DNA from: Woronichinia naegeliana WA131
GTDB taxonomy: Bacteria > Cyanobacteriota > Cyanobacteriia > Cyanobacteriales > Microcystaceae
Assembly (NCBI GenBank): GCA_025370055.1
Contig: CP073041.1
Location: forward strand, 4,806,272 to 4,870,271
Length of the DNA: 64,000 nt
Reading direction: 5' to 3'
The translations under genes and the position numbers were made by a program. The notes beneath the pieces were generated by a model, which searched no databases, was not told the origin of the DNA, and was given only the letters and a program-made list of their open reading frames with translations. Below are positions 18,806 through 28,259 of the stretch, piece after piece. Position 1 is the first letter of the stretch; each line of letters opens with the position of its first letter.

Positions 18806-20493
18806 GGGCTTGCTGAAAAAGTCAAAAAACGAAAGAAATGTGGGTTAGGGAAGTATGGACTGAAAAAGCATAGATAACTTATCCTTATGGAAACAAATCA
18901 AAATACAGATTTTGTTTAATCTATTGTTCCTTTCTGTCTAAAAAGGTCAACACAAATCACTCCTCACAAAAGAGAGGAAAATTAACACCATTTTTCACAA
19001 GAAAAACGACTCTACAACTTTTTACTTTTTGTCTTCTGAAGTAGAGTAGAAAGATTCATTACCAAAAAGTTCATCGCAATTACCGTTTCCGAGGTCTCAG
19101 GTAGTTTGGCCATCACTCGACCAAGACTAAATTTCCTCTTTCCCTGTCCGAATTTACCCTCAATGGCATTACGCACTCTTTCATCTGAGCGTGCCTCTTT
19201 CTTTTTTTCTTTGCTCACCTCTTTCGGCGGTCTTCCCAATCGGGGACCACTCATTCTTATATCCCTTTCTTTACAATAAGCTCGATTCGCTTTTGTTCGA
19301 TAGATTTTATCCACATGAACCGATTCCGGATAACATCCTGTTTCCCTTTTATATTCTTCTATTCGCGCTTGTAAATCTCCCGATTCGTTGTAATTATCCC
19401 AACTTAATTTGTCTAAGAAGACAAAGCCATTCACATTACTTGCCGATATTTTAGCTCCAAACTCTACTGCTTTTCCCGCTTTTCCACGCACTATTGGACG
19501 CACGTGAGGTTGGCTTACACTCACAATTCTGTTTTCTACTTTATTTGTCTTTTTTTCATACATTTCTAACTGTTGCTCATACACTTTTCCTATCGTTACA
19601 AGCTCTTCTTGCTCTTTTTTCGTTAGTTTTTCTAACTTTGCTCCCTCTTCTATCATTTTTTCTATATCAGACAAGTTTCTTTTTATATATCCTAGTTGTT
19701 TTTTTGTTCCTTTTCTTCTTTCTTTTTTTGACACACGACGTTTTTTTGCTATGGCTAAGTACTCTTTTCTTGCCACTTCCCTATAAGTCCTCGGCTTTTC
19801 TTTCCTTTTCTCTTTTATTTCTTCATACAGCTTATCTATTATTTTTTCTGTTTTTTCTCTGGCATCATTCAATATTCCTATATCCGTTGGATATTTTATA
19901 TCTGCTGGTGTACAAGTCGCATCTAACAATAACTTTCCTTCATTTTCTTTTTTTTCTGACGCTACACCCGTCGCTTTTTTTTCTATTTCTTTATTAATTT
20001 TATTTATTAATTCCATTCCTATTTTTTTACGAAAATGAACCATCATTGACGCATTAAATGCTTCTTTGCTACTATAGCTTTCCATTCCTATAAAGTACTG
20101 TAAATAAGGGTTCTCTTTTATTTGTTCTACTGTTTCTCTGTCACTTTTTCCTGAAATTTCTTTGATAATTAATGCTCCTAATGCCATTCTAAATGATTTG
20201 GCTGGGGCTCCTTTTTTTTCTGTGAAGTTTTTTGCATATTCTTCCTCATATTCTTCCCAAAGAATCATTTTTGACATTTCTATCCAACGATTTTCGTCGT
20301 CTAACTGCCCGCCGAACAGATTTTTCAAGTTTTCTGGTGTTTCAATTGAGTACTGTTGCTTTCGGTACATCTGCTTTCTCTCTTCTTAATGCAATGGTTT
20401 TGAGGCATTCTACCCTATTTTCGTGCATTCTAGCGGTTCTTAATTCGCCTACTATTTTTCTCCGTAAAGGTTTCAGCTTTTTTCAGCAAGCCC
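18806..20493 (-). mobile_element. IS5-type insertion sequence
   Basis: Terminal inverted repeats GGGCTTGCTGAAAAA at 18806-18820 and its complement TTTTTCAGCAAGCCC at about 20479-20493. It carries one transposase gene on the minus strand. No target duplication is evident (flanks AATA and CACT), and the carbonic anhydrase reading frame does not resume on the other side, so a deletion accompanied or followed insertion. Confidence 0.85.
19012..20370 (-). CDS. IS5-type DDE transposase
   Basis: 452 residues, intact. The N-terminal half has the DUF772-like region (KSFRMALGALIIKEISGKSDRETVEQI, NPYLQYFIGMESY, FRKKIG). A long Lys/Glu-rich middle insertion follows (~190-290). The DDE core shows LLLDATCTPAD, then VHVDKIYRTKANRAYC and a C-terminal RNAIEGKFGQGKRKFSLGR that carries the final Glu. 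The assignment to IS5 rather than IS1182 is by resemblance. Confidence 0.85.
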   Translation of the reverse strand: MYRKQQYSIETPENLKNLFGGQLDDENRWIEMSKMILWEEYEEEYAKNFTEKKGAPAKSFRMALGALIIKEISGKSDRETVEQIKENPYLQYFIGMESYSSKEAFNASMMVHFRKKIGMELINKINKEIEKKATGVASEKKENEGKLLLDATCTPADIKYPTDIGILNDAREKTEKIIDKLYEEIKEKRKEKPRTYREVARKEYLAIAKKRRVSKKERRKGTKKQLGYIKRNLSDIEKMIEEGAKLEKLTKKEQEELVTIGKVYEQQLEMYEKKTNKVENRIVSVSQPHVRPIVRGKAGKAVEFGAKISASNVNGFVFLDKLSWDNYNESGDLQARIEEYKRETGCYPESVHVDKIYRTKANRAYCKERDIRMSGPRLGRPPKEVSKEKKKEARSDERVRNAIEGKFGQGKRKFSLGRVMAKLPETSETVIAMNFLVMNLSTLLQKTKSKKL

Positions 20494-20622
20494 CACTTAC
20501 ACGCCTCGAGAACTTCCCACTGTCCAGATAAAAAACTCAAATTTTTAAAATGTTTACGACAAAAATTTTATGGTTTAAGATAACAAAAATTAAGCCATAA
20601 AACTTTTATCAAAGTTGAGGAA

Positions 20623-20916
20623 TTAATGTTCAATCCATTGGGCATTGCTAGTAATACAAACACCACCTGCTTTTTTTAAGTAAGGATTAAGGTGTTCAGT
20701 TACATAATTAAGCTGCTTTTCGTTTGTGCAAACAGTCATAATATAAATGCCCGAAAAGAAACAACTAAAATCGGAACAGGATTCGCCGCGATCGCCTCTG
20801 CCCGAAGTTTCATCAATGACTGTATAACCAGAAACTTTAGCCTGATCCAGTAGCTTTAAAACATCCTTAAATACGGCATGGTCAACAATCATTTCAACTT
20901 TGGTTACTTCTTGCAT
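20623..20916 (-). CDS. PII-like signalling protein of the bicarbonate-uptake type
   Basis: 97 residues. The ferredoxin-like PII fold is seen as TKVEMIVDHAVFKDVLKLLDQAKVSGYTVID ... IYIMTVCTNEKQLNYVTEHLNPYLKKAGGVCITSNAQWIEH. The GGVCITSNAQW ending is typical of PII-like proteins encoded beside bicarbonate transporters and carbonic anhydrase, not of GlnB. It lacks a canonical GlnB T-loop with the modified Ser/Tyr. It is followed upstream by a second, truncated paralogue. Probably a regulator of inorganic carbon uptake by context; no transporter gene remains here. Confidence 0.75.
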   Translation of the reverse strand: MQEVTKVEMIVDHAVFKDVLKLLDQAKVSGYTVIDETSGRGDRGESCSDFSCFFSGIYIMTVCTNEKQLNYVTEHLNPYLKKAGGVCITSNAQWIEH

Positions 20917-20955
20917 AAATACCTCTTAGGAAAGTCTATATTTTTAATAAAACTA

Positions 20956-21138
20956 TTAGTGGACTAACCAATTTGCCTCGGTGACTAAAAAGACACCACC
21001 CACCTTTTTAAGTAATGGTGTAATCATTTTTACTAACTGTTCTAGTTGTTGTTCATTAGTGCAAACAGTCATAAAATAACTATTACTAAATTCCCTGTCC
21101 AAATCATTATAAGTTTTCCACAGCCTAACATTTTTAAG
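20956..21138 (-). pseudogene. Truncated second PII-like gene
   Basis: The C-terminal ~60 residues of a PII-like protein (NDLDREFSNSYFMTVCTNEQQ ... GGVFLVTEANWLVH), paralogous to 20623-20916. The frame runs into the end of a miniature element at about 21139, so the N-terminal half is gone and is not found on the far side of the element. It lies 40 bp upstream of the intact paralogue. Confidence 0.8.
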
Positions 21139-21263
21139 AGTTACGCATTGTGAAATTTTCCCTAATGTGAATGGACGAAATAAAGACGTTTGAGCCCTCC
21201 AGCACAATGTCTAGGAACAGGTCTAATGACGATAAATGTCGCCGAAACCCAAGCAAAAATATA

Positions 21264-21624
21264 GGGAGCATCTCACCTTTGCAATAAGTAGAAATACTTA
21301 ACGAGGTAAATGAAAGAGTCAAAAAAGGTAATCATTTAAATAGGAACAGCGATGACGAAGTACTTGTGGTACATTGTCAGAATTCCAACTCGCACCAGTA
21401 ATTTTAAGACGATGACCAATTTGTTTAACTTGAGATTCGACAGAGCCAGAGCCAATAGAAATGCCCTCTGCCTGCAAATAACCATAATTGACAATCCGAT
21501 GTTTATGCTTGTTTAAATAAATGATAAAATTCTCAGCTTGAGGCTCTGACCATCCCTCAAAACAGGAGATAGCGGCATCCACTTCACCCGTCCAAAGAAA
21601 AGACTTGACCTCCTCAATTCGCTG
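21264..21624 (-). mobile_element. Inverted terminal fragment of the ISKra4-type element
   Basis: 361 bp that appear identical to the reverse complement of 22534-22894, i.e. the right end of the adjoining full element including the last ~87 transposase codons (21319-21582). It starts with the right-type terminus GGGAGCATCTCACCTTTGCA at 21264 and abuts the left terminus of the full copy at 21624/21625. Flanked on its outside by target copy AAAATATA (21256-21263). Confidence 0.85.
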
Positions 21625-22894
21625 GGGAGCATCTCACTTATGCAATAAGTATTAATACTTATGGGCAGAAAAATAAGACTTTGAACTTTATCGAACTTTA
21701 TCAAAAAAAGAAATGAGAGTATAATAGTCGAGACCCACTTTCCAAAATCTATCCCAATTGAGGAACAATCTCATGTTATCAGTGTTATCAGAAAATGAAA
21801 AAAGGATTCAAGAGTTATGTCAAGAGTTGGGAGAATGTCTCTATCAACAATCTCAAGTTAAAACATTTAATAATTTGGGCGAAATAGAGGAGACTGTCAG
21901 AGACTTAATGATTCAGTATGTCAACCCAGAAATAGGTATTTTTTTGTCAAAACAAGTACCGAGGAAACCACAGGTCGGATACGAACAGTAAAAAGTATTT
22001 TGGGGGAATTGCCCATTACAGAAAAACAAGCGAAGAAATTAGAACTAAAGCCTCGAACTCAGATGAGTCCAATGTTAGAGAAGAACTGTTTGCTACTGAG
22101 TGGCGATGAGTCTTATGAAAAAGCAGCTAAGAAAATCCAATCATTGACGGGAATTGCTGTTTCTCACAGTACGCAACAACGCCTTGTACATCGCTATCAT
22201 TTTGAAGAATTACCCTCTAACACAGAAGTCGAAGAAATTAGCATAGATGGTGGGAAGGTACGACTCAGAACTCCCAAGGGAGAACCCTTAATTTGGCGTG
22301 ATTATAAAGGAGTCAGTTTTCATCAATTGGGGGTAGCTGCCTTTTTTCAAGATAACTCGGCTTTATTAGATTTGGTTAATTCTCAAATTTTGGCTAAGCC
22401 TTTAATTTGTTTGGGAGATGGACATGATGGTATCTGGAACTTATTTCGTGAGATAGGACAGAAACATGAGCGAATTGAAATTTTGGACTGGTATCACTTA
22501 ATTGAAAACCTCTATAAAGTTGGGGGGTCATTCCAGCGAATTGAGGAGGTCAAGTCTTTTCTTTGGACGGGTGAAGTGGATGCCGCTATCTCCTGTTTTG
22601 AGGGATGGTCAGAGCCTCAAGCTGAGAATTTTATCATTTATTTAAACAAGCATAAACATCGGATTGTCAATTATGGTTATTTGCAGGCAGAGGGCATTTC
22701 CATTGGCTCTGGCTCTGTCGAATCTCAAGTTAAACAAATTGGTCATCGTCTTAAAATTACTGGTGCGAGTTGGAATTCTGACAATGTACCACAAGTCCTT
22801 CGTCATCGCTGTTCCTATTTAAATGATTACCTTTTTTGACTCTTTCATTTACCTCGTTAAGTATTTCTACTTATTGCAAAGGTGAGATGCTCCC
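21625..22894 (+). mobile_element. ISKra4-type insertion sequence, full copy (1270 bp)
   Basis: Left terminus GGGAGCATCTCACTTATGCA (21625) and right terminus, complement of GGGAGCATCTCACCTTTGCA (22894). It encodes a transposase split in two frames. AAAATATA follows at 22895-22902 and also precedes the inverted fragment at 21256-21263. The 8-bp duplication therefore embraces fragment plus full copy, whose outer ends are both right-type. Confidence 0.88.
21773..22839 (+). CDS. ISKra4-type transposase, two frames joined at a T7 run
   Basis: The first frame (ATG 21773, MLSVLSENEKRIQEL) ends at 21991. The second continues from the same region to 22839 with catalytic motifs EISIDGGKVRLRTPKG, LGDGHDGIWN, LDWYHLIENLYKVG and GSGSVESQVKQIGHRLKITG. 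The frames join smoothly if ribosomes slip -1 at the T7 run at 21939-21945: the product then reads NPEIGIFFVKTSTEETTGRIRTVK, as expected for the family. Programmed -1 frameshifting is plausible, but a mutation is not excluded. Confidence 0.8.
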
Positions 22895-23007
22895 AAAATA
22901 TATCTTAGACTACCAATTTTTACTTATTCACAATTAAGGGCTTTTGCCAATGCGTAACTTCTAACAGAAAGAAATATTATGGCGGATTGAATATTTTAAT
23001 CTGCAAA

Positions 23008-23071
23008 CTAATGTTTATAGCGATTGTGTTCTGGGAATGCCCCTGGTAAGCTCGGTATCGGTTCAGGTACC
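23008..23071 (-). other. Original C-terminal codons of the ABC1 kinase, detached by an IS
   Basis: Reading on the minus strand from the target duplication, the kinase frame resumes beyond the IS as VPEPIPSLPGAFPEHNRYKH and stops at 23008-23010. The 10-bp duplication GTTCAGGTAC lies at 23062-23071 and 24673-24682. These ~20 codons are therefore the ancestral tail of the kinase at 24656-26644. Confidence 0.85.
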
Positions 23072-24672
23072 TGACTTTTCCCGTTAAGTCCAAAATCCAG
23101 CAATGCAAACTTCTAGAGGCTTTATCTGGCAAGGGTTTGAGTAATGATTCTCTTGACAGGAAAAAAATATTCTGAAGCCATCATCCCGCTTATCGTTCAA
23201 ATTTCAAAAACAAAGGATGAAGGGAGTATGAGACTGTAAAATGGAGAAAATCTTAAAGGGCAGGTCAAAAAATGTTGGAATGGTGGACAAAAAACTTTGC
23301 CAGTTGTGAATTGGGAGACGAGAGGCTAAACAATCGTGCCTTCTCGATTGGGAAAAAGTTAAGTGAGGGGTTTGGAAAAGCCTTATCAGAAGTGTTTAAG
23401 GGAGGAAACGAGTTAAAGAGGGCCTATGAATTTTTGGGAATCCGAAAACAGACTTTGTCAAGATAATAGAGCCGCACTGTGAAATGACAACTGCCGCCGT
23501 AGAAGAATATAAGATAATGCTATCAGTCGGAGATACGACCTTCTTAGATTATCGCAATATCAAGGAAAAAAGGGAAGGGTATGGGCCGACTGGAAAAGGA
23601 GGGAATGGATTAATACTGCATAGTGCTTTAGCAATTGAGCCAGAAAAAGGACAAGTATTAGGTTTATTATGGCAAAAACTGTGGAATAGGGAGGTAAAAG
23701 AAAAGCCCCCAACAGATGAAACGGCGAAGCAGAAAAAAGAAAGACAGAAAGAACAAAGAAAAGCAGCTCGTCAAAGACCATTTGAGGAAAAAGAATCCTA
23801 CAAATGGGTAGAGGCTCTAAACACCTGTGAGAAACAGGTAGAAAGTTCAACGAGGGTAATTCATGTATTTGACAGAGAAGGAGATGTTTCAGAAGTCTTT
23901 GACTCAGTGCGTCAACTCAAGCATACAGGAGTGCTGGTCAGAGCGTCTCATAATCGTAGTTTAGACAAAAATAGTGAACGACTTTGGCAACATTTGGAAT
24001 CAGAACCGATTCGTTTTCATCAAGAAATCGAGATTCCGAGTACAGGAAAAAGAAAAGCACGGAAGGTTAAGCTTGCCGTCCGATTTTGCTCAGTTAATCT
24101 ACGAACTCCCTATCGTTTTGATAATCGTGACCCGTTGAATGTCTATGCTGTTTATGCGACAGAAATCGATTGTCCCGAAGGCGAAACTCCTTTATCTTGG
24201 ATGCTTCTGACTACAGAAGTTGTTGAGACTATTGAGATGGCTGTCACTATTCTTCGTTGGTACACCTACCGATGGCGGGTTGAAGAATTTCATAAAGTCC
24301 TTAAGTCTGGTTGTCAGAGTGAGCGTTATCGACTTGCCTCTGATGGAATGAAAACTCTTTTGGGTTTTTTAAGTGTCATTGCTGTTGAACTTTTACACGT
24401 TACTTATCTTCATCGTACCCAGCCCGATGCTCTCGCGATTGAAATTCTTAATCCTCTTCAACTTCAGGTGTTAAAAGCAGCCGCCTCTCAAAAACTTCCC
24501 CCTATTTTGACTGTTGCTTGGGCTGTCGAGTCTGTTGCTTTTCTTGGTGGTTATCTTGAACATCGTCGTAAAACTCCTCTCGGTATCCAAGTCCTTTGGC
24601 GCGGTTGGTTGAAGTTGCATGACCTTTGCCAAGGCTGGCAGCTTGCAATCCGCACTTAACGGGAAAAGTCAG
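23072..24672 (+). mobile_element. Tn5-like IS4-family insertion sequence
   Basis: Perfect 19-bp inverted repeats CTGACTTTTCCCGTTAAGT at 23072-23090 and complement at 24654-24672. Direct target copies GTTCAGGTAC at 23062-23071 and 24673-24682 (10 bp, or 9 if one base is shared by chance). Length 1601 bp. It is inserted in the 3' end of the ABC1 kinase gene. Confidence 0.93.
23272..24659 (+). CDS. Tn5-like transposase, frameshifted
   Basis: The N-terminal ORF (23272-23466) has the Tn5 N-terminal motif CELGDERLNNRAFSIGKKL. At the run GAATTTTTGGG (about 23428-23438) the frame must shift by -1 to continue as GNPKTDFVKIIEPHCEMTTAA and on through 24659. The DDE core is seen: SVGDTTFLDY, VIHVFDREGDVSEVF, and YRWRVEEFHKVLKSG with the catalytic Glu. 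Without recoding only the long ORF from ATG 23484 (391 residues) would be made, lacking the DNA-binding N-terminus. Confidence 0.82.
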
Positions 24673-26644
24673 GTTCAGGTACTTGCCCCAATTCCAAGGC
24701 CCAGGTGCGAATTAAACGGGCGATCGCCTTTTGAAGAAGACCTTCCGCAATCTGTTTTCCCATCTGATGAGTGGTGGGATTAACCAATAATTGGCTGATG
24801 ACGGGAACTAATTTCATCGGATCAAAACCTGGGGTTGTTTCTAGAATTTGCCAAATATTCTTTAAATGTTCAATTGTTTTGGGATTATCATCTATTTTAG
24901 GTGGCATCTTCGATAAGGTTTTGGGCTGAACGAAGCCCAGTTGCTCCTGAATAGTGAGAGTAAAATTAAACCAGCTATGACGACCAAAGGCATCAATGAC
25001 ATTGATCAACTCATTAACCAATTTCTCACGGATATATTGACCTCGTTCAGAAAACAGAAAATCTGTTCCTTGATTTAAGATCTGATCAAAATCGTAATCA
25101 CTAGAAGTCCGCGCATTGCGTAATAAATTTTCCAATCGATTCCAACGAAAATTCCCATCTTTAAAGAGTAAATCCCGCAGTGAAGTCCGCAATTCCGGCG
25201 ATTGATCGGTCAGTAAACGTTTGGCAATGTAGGGATAGGCTTTACTGAGCACTTTAAAATTGGGATCAATCCCGATCGCAATTCCTTCTAACGTCACCAT
25301 TGAGCGAATAATGAGGGCATAGTAAGCTGGAACCCGAAAGGGAAATTCATACATCATGGCGGACATTTGATCGGTAATACTCTTAAAGTTTAATTCCGCT
25401 ACACTCGCACCCAGAGCATTACCAAATACTTGGCTTAAAGCAGGCACAATCGGTCTTAAATCAGTATCGGGTTTTAAAAAATCTAATTTGACATAATCCT
25501 GGGCCAGTCCTTCAAAGTCACGGTTCACCAAATGCACCACTGCTTCAATTAAGCCATAGCGTTGATAGGGTTGGATCGTGCTCATCATGCCAAAGTCTAG
25601 ATAAGCTAATCGGCCATCGCTCATTGCGAGCAGGTTGCCTGGATGGGGATCGGCATGGAAAAAGCCATGTTCGAGTAATTGCCGCAGGGAACATTGAACT
25701 CCCACTTCGACCAAATGGGTGGCATCAATCCCCTGGGCTTGAATAGCTCGAATATTGGTTAATTTAGTGCCTTCAATCCATTCCATCGTCAGGACTCGAC
25801 GACCGGTATAAGCCCAGTAAATATGGGGAATGTAGATTTCCGGTAAATGTCCATAGAGTTCGGCAAATTTTTCGGCATTGCGTCCCTCCTGGATATAATT
25901 CATTTCTTCAAAAATACGGCTGGCTAGTTCATCGGTAATGGCCACCAGATCGGATCGCAGTCGTTTAATATTTTTCTTAGCCCAAAAGGAAAGCGATCGC
26001 ATGATATAAATATCCAAGGTGATGCGCCGTACTAAATCAGGCCGTTGCACCTTAACCGCTACTTTTTCGCCTGTTTTTAACGTTCCTCGATAAACCTGTC
26101 CTAAAGAAGCTGCGGCGATCGGACTTTCTGACAGATCAGCATAAATTTCTGTGGCTGGCGCGCCTAACTCTTCCTCAATAAACTGATAGGCCATTTCATT
26201 GGGGAAAGAGGGCAATTGATCCTGAAGGGTTGTTAATTCTTCCAGATAGAGGGGAGGAACGAGATCGGGACGGGTGGAAAGAGCCTGTCCCACCTTGATA
26301 TAGGTTGGCCCTAGATGGGTTAGCAGTTCCCGTAGTTGAATAGCACGTTTGCGAGAGGTTTTAGCATTTTTTTGCCAAAGGCCGTCCCACCACAGTCCAA
26401 TGGCAAACCAGAGAAAGGGAAAGAGAATATTTAAAAGTCGTCCTAAAACCTGAAAAGGCCGTCGTCGATAAAATTCAGTAATAAGTTCGGGATGATATCG
26501 CCAGCTTTCTGGAAAACTATCGCTCACTGGGCCAATATCTTCTGTATGGCCTATGGGTACATGACTGGGTTGAACTTCAATAGTAAGAACTTCGATGAGA
26601 TTTTCCTCTAGGCCAGAACTGGGTGGCAAGACGGCTTGGGGCAT
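24656..26644 (-). CDS. ABC1/AarF/UbiB-family atypical kinase, C-terminus altered by IS
   Basis: 662 residues. ABC1-family features: KVAVKVQRPDLV (lysine strand), EEMNYIQEGRNAEKFAE, FFHADPHPGNLLAM and AYLDFGMMS (metal-binding and catalytic loop), plus the KxGQ-like region YIKVGQALSTRPDLVPP in the N-terminal extension. Cyanobacterial and plastid members act in prenylquinone and lipid metabolism. The last codons DFSR and the stop come from the IS4 element; about 18 original residues (IPSLPGAFPEHNRYKH) were cut off. The catalytic region is untouched, so the protein is probably functional. Confidence 0.93.
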   Translation of the reverse strand: MPQAVLPPSSGLEENLIEVLTIEVQPSHVPIGHTEDIGPVSDSFPESWRYHPELITEFYRRRPFQVLGRLLNILFPFLWFAIGLWWDGLWQKNAKTSRKRAIQLRELLTHLGPTYIKVGQALSTRPDLVPPLYLEELTTLQDQLPSFPNEMAYQFIEEELGAPATEIYADLSESPIAAASLGQVYRGTLKTGEKVAVKVQRPDLVRRITLDIYIMRSLSFWAKKNIKRLRSDLVAITDELASRIFEEMNYIQEGRNAEKFAELYGHLPEIYIPHIYWAYTGRRVLTMEWIEGTKLTNIRAIQAQGIDATHLVEVGVQCSLRQLLEHGFFHADPHPGNLLAMSDGRLAYLDFGMMSTIQPYQRYGLIEAVVHLVNRDFEGLAQDYVKLDFLKPDTDLRPIVPALSQVFGNALGASVAELNFKSITDQMSAMMYEFPFRVPAYYALIIRSMVTLEGIAIGIDPNFKVLSKAYPYIAKRLLTDQSPELRTSLRDLLFKDGNFRWNRLENLLRNARTSSDYDFDQILNQGTDFLFSERGQYIREKLVNELINVIDAFGRHSWFNFTLTIQEQLGFVQPKTLSKMPPKIDDNPKTIEHLKNIWQILETTPGFDPMKLVPVISQLLVNPTTHQMGKQIAEGLLQKAIARLIRTWALELGQVPEPDFSR

Positions 26645-26799
26645 AGGTTCGCACTGACTAGGACTGACTTTGTAAACTATTGTAACAAGTCTGGGGAACG
26701 GCGATCGCTAATCAGCAGAATGGGCGACTGTTTTGGCTTAACCTTTTCGAGGGCAGAGATCACGGTTTTGGGGATGAGTCAGGGCGATCGCGGTAAAAC

Positions 26800-28053
26800 T
26801 TAATCGCCTTGAATGAGTTGACGGCGCAATTGATCTAAGGCCGTACAGGCTCCCAGATATCGCACTGCTTCCCGTCCTCGGATCGCTCCAAAACGATGTT
26901 CTTGGCTGATGACTGTACCATCAGGAGTTGCAAGGCCGATATAAACCAAACCGACTGGTTTCTGCTCACTGCCACCACAGGGCCCCGCAATGCCGGTAAT
27001 ACTGATTCCCCAATCTGTTCCTAGCCGCGTTTTTACTCCCAGGGCCATCTGTTCCGCCACAAGACTGCTCACGGCTCCATATTGGGCCAAATCCTGGGGA
27101 TTCACTCCTAAAAACGACACTTTAACCCGATTATCGTAGGCAATAATTCCACCCCAAAAGTAATCAGAACTACCCGCCACTTCTGTTAATATCGCCCCTA
27201 AACCTCCGCCCGTACAGGATTCTGCCACACTCACCGTTTGGCCTTTTTGTCGCAATTTTTCTCCCACTACGGAACCTAGCGTCTCGTCATCCTTGCCAAA
27301 ATAATCTAGTCCGGCAATGGCTCGAATTTGCTCGGCAATAGGGGCGATCACGGCTAGAGCTTCCCCTTCAGAAGAGGCACGACTGGAAATCCTTAAGCGT
27401 ACTTCACCCAGACCCGCATAGGGGGCAACGGTCGGATTTTGTAACTCAAAGAACGGAGCCACTTTTTCTGCCAGGGTTGATTCTCCAACGCCTCGAAAGC
27501 GCAGAACTTGACTATAAATGCTGGTCTGACCCCAACCCTGGGATTTGAGATAGGGAATGGCCGTCTCTTGCCACATCCGTTTCATTTCAGAGGGAACCCC
27601 TGGAAAGGTCAAAAGGGTTATCCCTGGCTGGGGTTGCCAGATTAAGCCTGGAGCCGTTCCGGTCGGATTGGCTAAAATGTCAGCCCCCTGGGGCAAAAGA
27701 GCCTGTTTACGGTTATTAGCAGCCATTGTCCGCCCAATTTTGCTAAATTTCTCGGTAATATCGGCAATAATTTCCGGTCTTTCTTGCAGGGGCGTTTTAA
27801 AAAAAGCGGCGATCGCTTCAGTGGTGAGATCATCGGTTGTCGGGCCCAGACCGCCAGTAAAAATCAGAATAGAAGCCCGTTGGAGAGCAGTTTCCATTAC
27901 CTGATGAATGCGTTGAAGATTATCGCCCACAACGGTTTGATAGTAATGGGGAATCCCCAACTGCGCTAATTCCTGAGCCAAAAACTGTACATTACTATTG
28001 AGGATTTCGCCTAAAAGCAGTTCTGTTCCAACACAAATAATTTCGGCACTCAT
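26800..28053 (-). CDS. cinA: CinA-like competence/damage-inducible protein (nicotinamide-nucleotide amidase)
   Basis: 417 residues, usual length. N-terminal molybdopterin-binding-like domain (MSAEIICVGTELLLGEILNSN ... FTGGLGPTTDD). C-terminal amidase domain (SVAESCTGGGLGAILTEVAGSS ... GITGIAGP region, read as SITGIAGPCGG) that hydrolyses NMN to nicotinate mononucleotide in the pyridine-nucleotide salvage pathway. ATG 28053 matches the family N-terminus. Confidence 0.95.
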   Translation of the reverse strand: MSAEIICVGTELLLGEILNSNVQFLAQELAQLGIPHYYQTVVGDNLQRIHQVMETALQRASILIFTGGLGPTTDDLTTEAIAAFFKTPLQERPEIIADITEKFSKIGRTMAANNRKQALLPQGADILANPTGTAPGLIWQPQPGITLLTFPGVPSEMKRMWQETAIPYLKSQGWGQTSIYSQVLRFRGVGESTLAEKVAPFFELQNPTVAPYAGLGEVRLRISSRASSEGEALAVIAPIAEQIRAIAGLDYFGKDDETLGSVVGEKLRQKGQTVSVAESCTGGGLGAILTEVAGSSDYFWGGIIAYDNRVKVSFLGVNPQDLAQYGAVSSLVAEQMALGVKTRLGTDWGISITGIAGPCGGSEQKPVGLVYIGLATPDGTVISQEHRFGAIRGREAVRYLGACTALDQLRRQLIQGD

Positions 28054-28259
28054 GGTCTAACCTCATACTCTAAATCGGCTTCTGGCTATTGTCACGGATT
28101 ATAGTATTATTCTCGCTTGAATTCTCGCTGATTTTCAGATTAACCTCAAGTTCCTCGCCTCCGTCTAATCAATTTGACTGGTTTGTAACTTGACCCCTCA
28201 GCGATCTCGCGAACAAAGATTGAGTTATGCCACCGCAATCGCTGATACTGGGACATAAC

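Larger units (their letters stand above)
21139..22959. mobile_element. Miniature inverted-repeat element, interrupted by ISKra4-type insertion
   Basis: Outer inverted repeats start AGTTACGCATTG at 21139-21150 and end CAATGCGTAACT at 22948-22959. The similarity continues inwards imperfectly for ~34 bp (GTGAAT / ATTCAC). Removing the inner element (21264-22894) and one 8-bp target copy leaves about 180 bp with no coding capacity, the size of a MITE. It truncates the second PII-like gene. No convincing target duplication flanks it. Confidence 0.65.

Noticed and set aside
19494-19997. Phe/Leu-rich plus-strand ORF inside the IS5-type IS
   Set aside because: Shadow of the Lys/Glu-rich transposase segment on the other strand.
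20623-20916. GlnB-type nitrogen PII protein
   Set aside because: No GlnB T-loop signature; sequence end and neighbours fit the bicarbonate-linked PII-like group better.
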